DNA from: Leucobacter sp. OH1287
GTDB taxonomy: Bacteria > Actinomycetota > Actinomycetes > Actinomycetales > Microbacteriaceae
Direction of reading: 5' to 3'
NCBI RefSeq assembly: GCF_003859945.1
Contig: NZ_RQYM01000007.1
Location: 62,001 to 126,000 of the forward strand
Length of the DNA stretch: 64,000 nucleotides
Shown: positions 1 to 8,575 of the stretch, one piece after another
How positions within the stretch are numbered: the stretch's first letter is position 1
How the letters are laid out: each line of letters starts with the position of its first letter
Program-made: the position numbers and the translations under genes
Notes under the pieces: model-generated
Told to the model about the DNA's origin: nothing
Database searches by the model: none
What the model saw: the letters and a program-made list of their open reading frames with translations, nothing else

Positions 1-78
1 GGTTTCTGCATGGCTAAACCCCTATCTGACGGTTACTAAAGTGGCGGGGAGCTCGCGGAAGCTTTGGCCATTCAGCTG

Positions 79-840
79 TTAAACGGTCAGCTGTTTAGCC
101 TCGTGGCCGCGATAAACCCTAAAGCCGAGTTTAACACTCTGAGCTGTTTTTTCGACCAGTAACATCTGTGAGACCGCGCCGATGGCAATGATCACGCCGA
201 GGTACTCAAACAGCTCCTCGAGGTGGATCTCCAACCGCAGGTGCCAGGTTACCTGGCCCATGAAGTGCATCTCGATGTGGCCCCCGATTGTCTCCATCAC
301 AACCGCGCCGAGGAGGAACACGGTGCCGCCAACGATCAAACCCAGCTGCACACCGCGCGGCAGTTTCACAAGCAGCGGCAGCGAGAAAAAGCTCACGATT
401 ATGGCCTGCAAAACCCCGACAATCACCCAGGTGTAGGAGACCATCGTCAGCGGAATATAGGCCCTGATGTAGTCCCCGAGCAGATAGAGTTGCTCGTGCA
501 GGATGGTTGCCTCGTCAAGCGCGGCGTAGGCGGCAACAGCTGAGAAAAAGAACCAGTTGCCTCGTTTCCGATCCGCCAGCACACCGACGAAAGCGGTGAT
601 GGCTGACAGCAGCAGCCAGAGCGTCGCACCGTACATGGAGGCGAAGTTCACCTCGGCGGCAACGTCGAAGCGCTCCCACATCCAGAACCAGGCGGTTGGC
701 GCGAAGTCCTCGGCGTTTGTCAGCGTGTAGAAGATGCCGGAGAGGAGCACTATCGCAACCGCGATAATTGTCAGTGTCTGCACCAGCGCTCTGGTTAGTC
801 CGGTAAGGGCCGCGTATCTCTTAAAAATCTTTGAAACCAT
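79..840 (-). CDS. Multi-pass membrane protein of unknown function
   Basis: This is a 253-residue integral membrane protein that I do not recognise. About six hydrophobic helices can be seen (roughly residues 18-40, 68-88, 96-112, 131-158, 163-184 and 211-228). Acidic and histidine residues cluster at membrane edges: DE at 109-110, HE at 115-116, H188, H192, H200 and HLEE at 206-209. This spacing could bind a metal or form a membrane hydrolase site, but that is inference only. The start ATG has only a weak AAGG upstream. The gene stands alone, divergent from the small membrane protein at 1175 across an AT-rich gap. No homologue with known function came to mind. Confidence 0.75.
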   Translation of the reverse strand: MVSKIFKRYAALTGLTRALVQTLTIIAVAIVLLSGIFYTLTNAEDFAPTAWFWMWERFDVAAEVNFASMYGATLWLLLSAITAFVGVLADRKRGNWFFFSAVAAYAALDEATILHEQLYLLGDYIRAYIPLTMVSYTWVIVGVLQAIIVSFFSLPLLVKLPRGVQLGLIVGGTVFLLGAVVMETIGGHIEMHFMGQVTWHLRLEIHLEELFEYLGVIIAIGAVSQMLLVEKTAQSVKLGFRVYRGHEAKQLTV

Positions 841-1174
841 ACCTTGTTTTCACGAGCGAGGGGCTATTAAAAACAGTTCTCAATAGAGCTTTTAATTTTC
901 TAGCCCCTCCGCCCTAATACATTAGAACGAATCTAAACACACAAGAGTCCGTTGTTTCATAGAAAATTCTTCTCCGCATCTTTACCAGGTTTTTTGCTAT
1001 GTCAACATATTTTTTGTTAATATCCGCGCTCGGGCGCGCCAAAAATTGCTCGCGCAGCCTTTTCACGGCAAAATAGAAGCATAGCAATCTGGCGGTGGGT
1101 TAACCCGTTTAATCCGGCAGCGGGCGGATCCGCTCAGGCAGCCGCTGAAAAGATTTCGACAACAGGAGCAACCG
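841..1174. other. AT-rich divergent intergenic region
   Basis: This 334-base gap separates two divergent genes and is visibly AT-richer than its surroundings up to about 1025. It holds a plausible plus-strand promoter (994-1023) and a small inverted repeat at 922-936 (TTAGA, five bases, TCTAA). The last 140 bases are GC-rich and would form the leader of the gene at 1175. No coding sequence with a convincing start was found. Confidence 0.5.
994..1023 (+). promoter_or_regulatory. Candidate promoter for the His-rich membrane protein
   Basis: TTGCTA at 994-999 is followed, after 17-18 bases, by TTAATA/TAATAT at 1017-1023, a fair match to -35 and -10 elements. It would leave a leader of about 145 bases before the start codon at 1175. 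The call rests on similarity to the consensus only. Confidence 0.35.
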
Positions 1175-1447
1175 ATGGCTTTACGCACCCGAGTAACAAC
1201 TTTCCTTGCCGCTGTCTCAGCAGCTGTGCTGTCACTGTTTAGCGCCACAGCAGCCTACGCGAGCGGCGGGCACGGTGAGGATGAGCACGGCCACGGAGCC
1301 GCTCACAGCCTCGACACACTCGCACCGTTCTCAACCGCGGGCGAGCCGCTGAACATCACAGCGATCCTGATCACCGGCGGTGTGCTGCTGGTGATTATCC
1401 TGGGGCTTAGCACCCTGATCAGCAAAGCTTTCGTGAAGAAAGCATAG
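1175..1447 (+). CDS. Small secreted/anchored His-rich membrane protein
   Basis: This 90-residue protein has an N-terminal signal peptide (about residues 1-29), a short His/Asp/Glu-rich stretch at 31-44 containing GGHGEDEHGHG, and one transmembrane helix at about 61-84 followed by a KK-containing tail. It should sit in the cytoplasmic membrane with the His-rich part outside. The His-rich segment suggests binding of zinc, nickel or copper, which is inference. The start is supported by AGGAG seven bases upstream. It lies 38 bases before the enoyl-CoA hydratase gene and could share its transcript, although no functional link is evident. I do not recognise the family. Confidence 0.65.
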   Translation: MALRTRVTTFLAAVSAAVLSLFSATAAYASGGHGEDEHGHGAAHSLDTLAPFSTAGEPLNITAILITGGVLLVIILGLSTLISKAFVKKA

Positions 1448-1485
1448 CGCGCCGCGCTAAACCAACGCACTCCCGGGAGGGCAAA

Positions 1486-2301
1486 ATGATTAAAACCGAG
1501 CTAACAGACGGCGTTTACACGATTACAGTGTCTCGCCCCGAGGCGTTAAACGCGCTCTCCCCCGACATTATCGAGCAGCTGCGTGAGGTGATTCTCGCGA
1601 TCCAGGAGCGGCTCGGTGTTGGCACTCCCGACTCCGATGCGGGAGACACTGACTGGGGTATCCGCGGTGTTGTTATCACCGGTGAGGGCGATAAATCATT
1701 TGTTGCCGGAGCCGATATTGGGGCGATGCAGCAGATGGACTCGGCAACCGCCGCCGAGTACGCCGAGCTTGCCGACGAGCTCACCGAGTGGATCGCGGAG
1801 CTCCCCGTCCCGGTGTTCGCCGCGGTTAACGGCTACGCACTGGGAGGCGGTCTTGAGCTGGCGATGGCGTGCGATGTTATCTACGCCTCCGAGAACGCTA
1901 TTTTTGGTCAGCCAGAGGTCGCTCTCGGCGTTATTCCCGGCTTTGGCGGTTGTGTGCGACTGCAGCGGTTTATCGGCGCTGCGGGCGCGCGTGAGCTGAT
2001 CCTCACCGGTAAGAAGATTAACGCCCAGGAGGCACTGCGGCGCGGCCTGGTTGCGGCCGTCTACGAGTCACCGGAGGCGGTTCGGCAGGCGGCAACGGAC
2101 GCGGTGAAAGCACTCAGCGCCAACTCACCGCTCGCGATCGCAAAGGCGAAAGAGGTTATCGCCAAGGTGAGCCTGCTGGAGACGCACGAGGCTCTCGCCG
2201 CCGAGCGCGCAGGTTTCGCCGACTGCTTCGACACCGAGGACCAAAAAGAGGGCATGGCGGCGTTCCTCGCCAAGCGCAAAGCAAACTTCACCGGCAAATA
2301 G
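1486..2301 (+). CDS. Enoyl-CoA hydratase/isomerase family protein
   Basis: This is a crotonase-fold enzyme of 271 residues, the usual length for a single-domain enoyl-CoA hydratase. The oxyanion-hole segment AGADIGAM (74-81), GGGLELAMACD (about 120-130) and GQPEVALGVIPG (141-152) are present. Glu124 and Glu144 occupy the positions of the two catalytic glutamates of enoyl-CoA hydratase, so hydration of trans-2-enoyl-CoA in fatty-acid or amino-acid breakdown is the likely reaction. A residue insertion around 45-58 lengthens the first loop. The start has a good GGGAGG ribosome site, and a strong terminator follows at 2363. Crotonase relatives vary in substrate, so the exact acyl-CoA is unknown. 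Confidence 0.9.
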   Translation: MIKTELTDGVYTITVSRPEALNALSPDIIEQLREVILAIQERLGVGTPDSDAGDTDWGIRGVVITGEGDKSFVAGADIGAMQQMDSATAAEYAELADELTEWIAELPVPVFAAVNGYALGGGLELAMACDVIYASENAIFGQPEVALGVIPGFGGCVRLQRFIGAAGARELILTGKKINAQEALRRGLVAAVYESPEAVRQAATDAVKALSANSPLAIAKAKEVIAKVSLLETHEALAAERAGFADCFDTEDQKEGMAAFLAKRKANFTGK

Positions 2302-2362
2302 GCTGTATTCAATAGTCCAATAGCGACTATATATGCGGATCCGTCGAGTTCGCGCCAGAAGC

Positions 2363-2402
2363 AAAAGCTGGGGGCTACCAAGCGGTAACCCCCAGCTTTT
2401 TC
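2363..2402 (+). terminator. Rho-independent terminator after the enoyl-CoA hydratase
   Basis: A stem AAAAGCTGGGGG pairs perfectly with CCCCCAGCTTTT around a short inner stem (2363-2400), followed by TTTTT. The A/T ends make it able to work in both directions, but it lies just after the plus-strand gene and before the end of the convergent decarboxylase gene. Confidence 0.85.
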
Positions 2403-2460
2403 GTTGCGGCGCAGGCCGCTACGCGGCGCTATCGGCGGCGGTGTTGGCAGCTGCGGCACC

Positions 2461-2510
2461 CTTAGCCGCCCTGCCGCGGCGCGCTCTTAGCCGCCCTACC
2501 GCGGCGCGCT
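2461..2510. repeat. Two 25-bp direct repeats at the decarboxylase 3' end
   Basis: The 25-base units at 2461-2485 and 2486-2510 differ at one base and sit head to tail. The second copy runs into the stop codon of the minus-strand decarboxylase gene, so a duplication here touched the end of that gene. No function is known. Confidence 0.8.
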
Positions 2511-4029
2511 ACTCCTTCACAACGCGGTAGTGGCTAACCGCCGCGTCAACCGCGCCGCGCACATAACCGTTCGGGTTGTTTGCAACCGCGGTGAGGAAGC
2601 TCACCAGCTGCTCGGTGATAACCTCTCCCGGCAGCACGTTCGGGATCCCCGGAGGGTAAGAAGCGAGGGAGTCTACCGAGATCCGCCCAACCGCCTCTGC
2701 GGCCGGAACCGTCTCAATCTCAGCGAAGTAGGCGTCGCGCGGCAGCATAGCGAGCTTGCCGGCGTCCGGCAGGGCTGGCAGCTGCGCCTTCTCAGCGGTC
2801 GGGTTATCGCCGAGCAGACCGGCGGCCTGTGCGCACTCGTCAAGCGCTGACATAACCCGGTCAATATCGGGGTGAGCGCCCGCGCCGATCACCGCAACAA
2901 CCACGGTTGCGGTTGACATCTCGCAGTAAACCTTGTGCTTCTTCAGCAGGCGGTTGTGCACCCAGTGGCCGTTCTGCGCGAGCTTTGAAACATCAATAGC
3001 GATGCGCAGCGGATCCACCGCGACAATATCGTCGTAGCCCTCGAAGGTGTCACAGAGCACGCCGAAGCGCGGATCCGCCCGCAGCCTGTCGCGCAGCTCG
3101 TTCGCGATCTGGATCGACTTGGTGATGTCGTCGTAGCCGGTTGCGATGGTGCGGCGAGCAATGTCGAGCGACGCCATCAGAATCGAGCTGGAGGAGGTTG
3201 AGGCAGTCATCGAGTAGGCGCGGTCAACGAGCGGACGCAGCCGCTCCGCAAACTCGCCCTTGCCGAGGTGCAGCATCGCGCTCTGGGTGAGGGACCCGGC
3301 GAGCTTGTGGGTGCTGGAGACGACCAGGTCGGCGCCGAGGCGCGCGGGTGACTCCGGCAGTTCGGCGTGGAAGCCGAAGTGTGCTCCCCAGGCGCCGTCA
3401 ACGATCAGCGCAGCGCCGTTACGGTGTGCGATGTCGGCGAGCGCGGCAACGTCGGCGGTTGCCCCGAAGTAGCTCGGTGAGATGACGTAGACTGCGCCGA
3501 TCTGCTCGGTTGAGTTGGCGAACGCCTCCTCAAGGGCCTGCGGGGTAACTCCGTGGGCGGCGCCATTGTCGTGGTCAATGTTTGGCATGATGAATGACGG
3601 GCTGAGGCCGGAGGCGAGCATACCGTCGATGAAGCTGGAGTGGCTGCTGCGCTGCATCAGGATGTGTTTGCCGAGCCCGCGCACAGCGATTGCGGCGATG
3701 CGGTTCGCCTGTGATGCGCCGTTGGTGAGGAACCAGGTTGTGTCCGCTCCCCATGCCTCGGCTGCGAGTTTGCGGGAGTGGACAAGCGGCGAGTCGGGGC
3801 CGAGATCCACACCGTCGAGCATCAGCGGGAGGTCGTAGTCGGTGATTTCACTCTCGAAGAAGCTGTCGAGCGCGGTTGCGGCGCTGCCCTTGCTGCTGCC
3901 GTGGCCGGGAACCATCAGGCTCAGCTGATCGGTTTTGGCGTGCGCGTAGACCGCGTCAGCGTAGGGTGTTTGCTGCTGCGCTGTAAGATCGTACGCTGGC
4001 TCAGCGTAGCTCCAAACTCGACTTCCCAT
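2509..4029 (-). CDS. Orn/Lys/Arg decarboxylase-family PLP enzyme
   Basis: This 506-residue fold-type-I pyridoxal-phosphate enzyme resembles the bacterial arginine/lysine/ornithine decarboxylases. Visible features are VPGHGSSKG (40-48, equivalent to the family's PGHK motif), LTNGASQAN (101-109), His130 in RSSHSSFIDG, Asp211 in VDGAWGAHF, and Lys242 in SSTHKLAG as the likely Schiff-base lysine. A C-terminal domain follows, as in short-form decarboxylases. The product would be cadaverine, agmatine or putrescine; which one cannot be read from the sequence. It is divergent from a LysR regulator that may control it. A polyamine uptake/oxidation operon lies about 50 kb away, giving a possible metabolic link. 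Confidence 0.82.
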   Translation of the reverse strand: MGSRVWSYAEPAYDLTAQQQTPYADAVYAHAKTDQLSLMVPGHGSSKGSAATALDSFFESEITDYDLPLMLDGVDLGPDSPLVHSRKLAAEAWGADTTWFLTNGASQANRIAAIAVRGLGKHILMQRSSHSSFIDGMLASGLSPSFIMPNIDHDNGAAHGVTPQALEEAFANSTEQIGAVYVISPSYFGATADVAALADIAHRNGAALIVDGAWGAHFGFHAELPESPARLGADLVVSSTHKLAGSLTQSAMLHLGKGEFAERLRPLVDRAYSMTASTSSSSILMASLDIARRTIATGYDDITKSIQIANELRDRLRADPRFGVLCDTFEGYDDIVAVDPLRIAIDVSKLAQNGHWVHNRLLKKHKVYCEMSTATVVVAVIGAGAHPDIDRVMSALDECAQAAGLLGDNPTAEKAQLPALPDAGKLAMLPRDAYFAEIETVPAAEAVGRISVDSLASYPPGIPNVLPGEVITEQLVSFLTAVANNPNGYVRGAVDAAVSHYRVVKE

Positions 4030-4169
4030 AGACGGATACCCCCACTGTTGTTAAATGTGCTGACATGAATAAAACACCAAGTCGTCTCTGCAAGTTGGTG
4101 CACTCAAGTATTCTGTTAGATGTCGGCTGAAAAATCCAGCTGACAGTGAGGTGAGTTTCTTGCCCTGAT

Positions 4170-4182
4170 ATATACTGTATAT
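4170..4182. promoter_or_regulatory. Palindrome in the decarboxylase/LysR divergent region
   Basis: ATATACTGTATAT is a perfect 6-base-arm palindrome centred on one T at 4176. It contains the ATAC/GTAT halves often seen in LysR binding sites and lies 141 bases before the decarboxylase start and 139 before the LysR start. It is also AT-rich enough to overlap a -10 element. Operator function is inferred. Confidence 0.4.
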
Positions 4183-4320
4183 GTATCAGCACCCAGAAAA
4201 ACCGGTTTTGTCCAACTTGCGAGGCCGGTTTGGATCCCCCGCCGCAATCAAAACCCCGATCACGGCGTAATTCCTAACCGCTAACCCCTACCGCAATCCC
4301 CTGTAGAGCAGAGCAAAAAC

Positions 4321-5274
4321 ATGATTGATCTTAGACAGTTCATCGCACTGAAAGCCGTTTCGCAAACCAAATCTATCGCGAGGGCGGCTGAGAACCTCGG
4401 CTGGAGCCAACCGACCGTAAACTACCACCTCAACAACCTGGAGGCGGAGCTCGGCGCACCGCTGCTCAACCGCACTAAGCGCGGCAGTGAGCTCACCCCC
4501 GTCGCACAGCAGCTGGTCCCCAAGATCGAGGAGATTCTGGTGCTGTGTGAGCGGTCCATCAACGAGGCAAAAACCACCGCGAGCGAAACCAGCACCCCCT
4601 TACGCTTCGGCATCTTCCCGACCGCGGCAGCGCACCTGCTGCCCGGCATAACCGCGAGCCTCAGCAAAACCAAGTACAAGGTGCAGGCAACGCTGGAGGA
4701 GGTGGCGCTGCTCGTCTCGAAACTGCAAAAGCGCGAGATCGACGCCGCCCTCAGCTACACAACCCCGAACGTTTCCTTCGCGCTCGACTCAAACTTTGCC
4801 GCGATCGAACTGTTTGACGACCCGGTGCTGCTCGGCGTCCCAAAACAGCACCCGCTTGCCCGCTTCGCCGGCTCCTCCGTCGCCCCTGCGGTGTCTGACG
4901 GTGAGCTGCTGCAGACGGTTAACGACCCGTGGATCGTGGGGGCCGCCCCCGGTGATCCGCTCGACGAGAATCTACTCTCGCTGTTCCGGGCTCACGATAA
5001 ACAGCTCAACACCGCAATCCACACCGACGACTACACGGTTGCGCTCGGGCTGATCGCGGCCGGAGCCGCGATTGGGCTGATCCCGGCGCTCGCGTGCAGC
5101 GCGGTTCCCGCGAACGTTGTGCTGCGGCCGATCGCAAACCCCGTGTTTAAGCGCAAGGTTGCACTTCTGGCACCAAACCCGCGCACCATGAAGCAGCACG
5201 ATCAGCAGCGGCTGAGCGCCCTGGTTGGGGCGGTTAAGGAGTCCGCGACCAGGCAGCGCAGTCTGCAACCCTAA
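4321..5274 (+). CDS. LysR-family transcriptional regulator
   Basis: The 317-residue protein begins with a typical LysR winged helix-turn-helix (residues 1-60, including the pattern SIARAAENLGWSQPTVNYHL and LNRTKRG), followed by a linker helix and a periplasmic-binding-like effector domain (about 90-300). It is cytoplasmic and DNA-binding. Length is normal for the family. The divergent decarboxylase gene 291 bases away is the natural target, with a small palindrome at 4170 as candidate site. Effector is unknown. The ribosome site is weak (GAGCAGAG). The final residues ATRQRSLQP run into a GC-rich repeat zone between convergent genes. Confidence 0.9.
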   Translation: MIDLRQFIALKAVSQTKSIARAAENLGWSQPTVNYHLNNLEAELGAPLLNRTKRGSELTPVAQQLVPKIEEILVLCERSINEAKTTASETSTPLRFGIFPTAAAHLLPGITASLSKTKYKVQATLEEVALLVSKLQKREIDAALSYTTPNVSFALDSNFAAIELFDDPVLLGVPKQHPLARFAGSSVAPAVSDGELLQTVNDPWIVGAAPGDPLDENLLSLFRAHDKQLNTAIHTDDYTVALGLIAAGAAIGLIPALACSAVPANVVLRPIANPVFKRKVALLAPNPRTMKQHDQQRLSALVGAVKESATRQRSLQP

Positions 5275-5297
5275 ACGGGCACGCAGGCGGGCGTAAA

Positions 5298-5351
5298 CGG
5301 GCGCGGGCCCGGCGCAGCAACTGGCGCGCGCCCGGCACCGCAACTGGCGCG
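5298..5351. repeat. GC-rich hairpin and 23-bp direct repeat between convergent genes
   Basis: CGGGCGCG at 5298-5305 can pair with CGCGCCCG at 5327-5334. Two 20-base near-identical copies occur at 5309-5328 and 5332-5351 (period 23, two differences). There is no T-run, so it is a possible stem-loop for transcript ends between the convergent LysR and MFS genes rather than a clear terminator. Confidence 0.5.
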
Positions 5352-5367
5352 GGCTCAGCCAGACAGC

Positions 5368-6840
5368 CTAACTAGACTGCTGTGTCCGCTCCCGCATAAA
5401 CAGCGCCAACAGGAAGCCCGTGAGCGCGAGCCCTGAAGAGGTTAAGAACGCAGCACGGACGGCCGTCACCTCCGCGGCGAGCAGCTCGGCGGTGGCGGTG
5501 CCGGAGGCGGTGGCTGCCGGATCCACCCCCGCAATATCGCCGCTTGCGGCCGCGAACACGAGACTGTAAATGGTTACCGCGACGGCGGTTCCCGCGGCGC
5601 CAGCAACCTGCTGCACCGTTGAGTAGATGGCGGTGCCGTAGGAGGCGAGCTCGCTCTTTAGCGCACCAAGACCGGCGCTGAAGAGTGGCGTGAAACTGAG
5701 TCCGAGCCCGAAGCTCAGCAGCATGTTCGTCAACAGCAGCTGCCAGCCCTGAGTGTTTTCACCGACAACAAACGCGAGCAGCAGCAGCGCGCAGGCGGTT
5801 GTTAACATACCCGGGAGGAGCAGCGGCCTGGACCCGAAGCGATCCACAAGCCTGCCAACAAACAGGCCAAGCACACCCATCAGAATACCGCCCGGCAGCA
5901 GGATCAGACCGATTTGCAGCGGCTCCAACCCGAGCACGCGAACGGCGAAGATTGGCAGCAGGATAACAACAGCAAACAGCGCCATCATGTTGATGCCGAT
6001 AATCGCGAGCGCGATCCTGTAAACGCGCGACTGGAAAACCCTGAGGTCGAGCAGCGGCTGTTTGCCGAGCCGCAGCAGCCGCAACTGTCGCGCACACAGC
6101 AGCGCGATGGTGATAACACCGATCAGGATCGGCAACCACGGCGGGATCGGCTGCTGGTGGGTTGCTGCTTCGCCGAGCTGGCTGAGACCGTAAACCGTCA
6201 TACTGAAACCGAGCGCCGCTAGCACAACCGAGAGCACGTCAATGCTCACCGGTTTTGTTTCCCCGACGTTGCGCAGTAGCACAACACCGAGTATCGCAAC
6301 CACTGTTGCAATCGGCAGCACCACCAGGAACAGCGCGCGCCAGCCGAGCACACTGAGCAGCAGCCCCGAAACCGCCGGCCCGATGGCCGGCGCGAGCGAC
6401 ATAACCGCCGAGATCCGCCCCATAAAACGGCCCCGCACAGCCGCCGGGATGACGGTGACAACAACCGTTAACAGCAGCGGCGAGATAATCGCGGTGCCGA
6501 CCGCCTGCACAATTCGCCCGATCAGCAAGAAAACAAAGCTTGGCGCGAAAGCACACAGCGCGGTTCCAATGAGGAAGGTGCCGGCGGCGAAATAGTAGAG
6601 CCGCTTGGTTGTGACGCGCTGGATGAGGATGCCGGTGATCGGGATAACAACGCTCATTGTCAGCAGGAAACCGGTTGTTAGCCACTGACCTGTGACCGGT
6701 GTGATTTTCAGCTCAGCCATCAGCGTTGGCAGGGCAACACCCATCAGCGTCTCGTTCAGGAACATAATGAACGAGGTGATAACCAGCACCGTGACGGCGC
6801 GGCTGTTTTCGGCAAGCTGGCGATCCGCAGAATTATGCAT
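5368..6840 (-). CDS. MFS drug exporter, DHA2 (14-helix) family
   Basis: This is a 490-residue major facilitator with about 14 hydrophobic helices. It has the antiporter motif C form APAIGPAVSG in helix 5 and RGRFMGRISA before it, matching the DHA2 drug:proton antiporters (LmrB/EmrB-like). It would export hydrophobic compounds using the proton gradient. Substrate cannot be read from the sequence. Its start overlaps the end of the upstream ABC ATPase gene by 8 bases, so it is probably translated from the same message as the amino-acid importer, an unusual partner that might make it an amino-acid or peptide exporter (inference). Confidence 0.85.
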   Translation of the reverse strand: MHNSADRQLAENSRAVTVLVITSFIMFLNETLMGVALPTLMAELKITPVTGQWLTTGFLLTMSVVIPITGILIQRVTTKRLYYFAAGTFLIGTALCAFAPSFVFLLIGRIVQAVGTAIISPLLLTVVVTVIPAAVRGRFMGRISAVMSLAPAIGPAVSGLLLSVLGWRALFLVVLPIATVVAILGVVLLRNVGETKPVSIDVLSVVLAALGFSMTVYGLSQLGEAATHQQPIPPWLPILIGVITIALLCARQLRLLRLGKQPLLDLRVFQSRVYRIALAIIGINMMALFAVVILLPIFAVRVLGLEPLQIGLILLPGGILMGVLGLFVGRLVDRFGSRPLLLPGMLTTACALLLLAFVVGENTQGWQLLLTNMLLSFGLGLSFTPLFSAGLGALKSELASYGTAIYSTVQQVAGAAGTAVAVTIYSLVFAAASGDIAGVDPAATASGTATAELLAAEVTAVRAAFLTSSGLALTGFLLALFMRERTQQSS

Positions 6841-7570
6841 GGTGGATCCGCACTAAAAACTCCCTGGTTGCCGGGTGCTGCGGGTTGTCAAACAGCTGCT
6901 CTGGCGGCCCCTGCTCAACAACTTTACCGTCTTTCAGGTAGACGATTCGGTCGGCAACCTGCCTGGCAAAGCCCATCTCGTGGGTCGCCATCACGATTGT
7001 GATGCCCTGCGATTTTAGCTCGCGGACCAGGTCAAGCACCTCGCCAACCAGTTGCGGGTCGAGCGCGCTGGTGATCTCGTCGAGCAGCAGCAGTTCAGGG
7101 TTGGACGCAATCGCCCGCACAATCGCCACGCGCTGTTGCTGGCCGCCGGAGAGCCGGTCTGGATACTCGCCAGCTTTCTCAGCCAGCCCGATCCGCTCAA
7201 GCAGTTTCCTGCCTCGCCTCTCCGCCTCCCGCTTCTCGATGCCGTGCACGCTGTGCAGCGCGAGCGTCACGTTCTGCAGCACCGACATGTGCGGGAAGAG
7301 ATTGTAGTGCTGAAAAACCACACCGATCCGGGCACGAATCTTATCCTGACTGACGCGCGGATCCGTGATGTCCGTGTCGAGCAGGAAGATCTGCCCGTCA
7401 TCAACCTGTTCAAGCAGGTTGATGGTTTTTAGCAGCGTCGATTTGCCGGATCCGGAAGCACCGATCAGCACAACAACCTCGTGTTCTTTCACTGCGAGGT
7501 CGATGCCCTGCAGCACGGCGTTACCGCCAAAACTCTTTTTTACGCCGGTTACCCGCAATACCTCGGTCAT
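6833..7570 (-). CDS. Polar amino-acid ABC transporter ATPase (GlnQ-type)
   Basis: The 245-residue ATPase has Walker A GASGSGKST (37-45), Q-loop Gln87 (VVFQHYNLFPHM), signature LSGGQQQRV (140-148), Walker B LLLLDE (160-165) and the switch His in MATHEMGF. The DEITSALDP form instead of DEPTSALDP occurs in a subset of polar amino-acid importers. It powers uptake by the permease and binding protein encoded upstream. The start ATG overlaps the permease stop by 4 bases, which indicates translational coupling. Likely substrates are glutamate, glutamine, arginine or cystine; the sequence does not decide. Confidence 0.92.
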   Translation of the reverse strand: MTEVLRVTGVKKSFGGNAVLQGIDLAVKEHEVVVLIGASGSGKSTLLKTINLLEQVDDGQIFLLDTDITDPRVSQDKIRARIGVVFQHYNLFPHMSVLQNVTLALHSVHGIEKREAERRGRKLLERIGLAEKAGEYPDRLSGGQQQRVAIVRAIASNPELLLLDEITSALDPQLVGEVLDLVRELKSQGITIVMATHEMGFARQVADRIVYLKDGKVVEQGPPEQLFDNPQHPATREFLVRIHHA

Positions 7571-8499
7571 ACGATTCCCCCTACCTGTTCACGCTGTCGC
7601 GCCCGCCGGTTAAGCCACTCCGTCAGCCACAGGAACGGCAGCGACATCAGAATAAAGAAGATACCCGCGAGTACATACGGAGTGTAGTTGAAGGTGCTCT
7701 GGTTAATAATCTGCGCGGCGCGGATCGCGTCAACGGCGCCGAGCACAGAAATCAGGCCAACATCCTTCTGCATTGCAACAAAGTCGTTCATCAGCGCCGG
7801 TGTTACCTTCCGCACCGCCTGCGGCATCACAACTTGGCGGAGTGTTTGGCCGTAGTTGAGACCGAGCGCTCGCGCCGCTATTCGCTGCGACGGATGGACC
7901 GATTCAATGCCGGAGCGAAGCACCTCCGCAACATACGCCGAGTAGCAGATGATAATCGCGACAGCGCCCCAGAAGGCGGGATCCAAGCGCGGGGTGATTT
8001 CAAGCGCGGGAATACCGAAACCCACCAGGTAGAGTGTGAGGATAACCGGTACACCGCGCACAAGGTCGACGTAGGCGGTTGCGATAATCCGCAGCGGCAT
8101 AAAGATCGCGCCTCGCAGTGTGCGCATAACCGCCAGCAGCGAAGCAAAGATCGCAACACCGATAATCGCGAAGAACAGCACCTGCAGGTTTAGCAGCAGA
8201 CCCTCAGCAACCCTCGGCAGCGCCTTTGCGAAGTATTCGGGGTTGAAGAAGGTTTTTTGCACCTCGCTCCAACCCTTGCTGTTGATGACCAGGTAGATCA
8301 GCACAGCGGCAACAACAACGGAACTGGCGAGGCTCACCAGAATGGATTTCAGCTGCGCTTTCTTCCTGTACCTGCGCCGATCCAGCTCAACGGCGCTCAC
8401 CTGCTCGGCGGCGCTCACCTGCTCGGCGGCGCTCACCTGCTCGGCGGCGCTCACCTGCTTGGCGGCGCTATCCGCCGCTTTTTCTTTTGTTTCTGCCAC
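7567..8499 (-). CDS. Amino-acid ABC transporter permease with repeated N-terminus
   Basis: This 310-residue HisMQ-type permease has a hydrophobic core of five or more helices from about residue 55 and the EAA-type cytoplasmic loop (ARALGLNYGQTLRQVVMPQA). Its N-terminus is odd: about 48 hydrophilic residues include four copies of the hexapeptide SAAEQV (last copy varied), encoded by an 18-bp tandem repeat. That cytoplasmic tail is absent from ordinary permeases. A hairpin at 8576 separates it from the binding-protein gene. It works with the ATPase at 6833 and the lipoprotein at 8645. Confidence 0.9.
   Translation of the reverse strand: MAETKEKAADSAAKQVSAAEQVSAAEQVSAAEQVSAVELDRRRYRKKAQLKSILVSLASSVVVAAVLIYLVINSKGWSEVQKTFFNPEYFAKALPRVAEGLLLNLQVLFFAIIGVAIFASLLAVMRTLRGAIFMPLRIIATAYVDLVRGVPVILTLYLVGFGIPALEITPRLDPAFWGAVAIIICYSAYVAEVLRSGIESVHPSQRIAARALGLNYGQTLRQVVMPQAVRKVTPALMNDFVAMQKDVGLISVLGAVDAIRAAQIINQSTFNYTPYVLAGIFFILMSLPFLWLTEWLNRRARQREQVGGIV
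8391..8470. repeat. 18-bp tandem repeat, four copies, in permease gene
   Basis: The unit CGGCGCTCACCTGCTCGG repeats at 8391, 8409, 8427 and 8445 (last copy with one change), followed by a partial copy. The period is a multiple of three, so copy-number change would lengthen or shorten the permease N-terminal tail without frameshift. Confidence 0.95.
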
Positions 8500-8575
8500 T
8501 GTTCCCCCGCTTTTGTTTCTAGCCGCCTCGGCCAGCTCCCCCGTGCTGCCGTTTCGGGCCTTTCTTAAGCAGCTA

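Noticed and set aside
8391-8470. CRISPR-like array
   Set aside because: The 18-bp units are directly adjacent with no spacers and code for protein.
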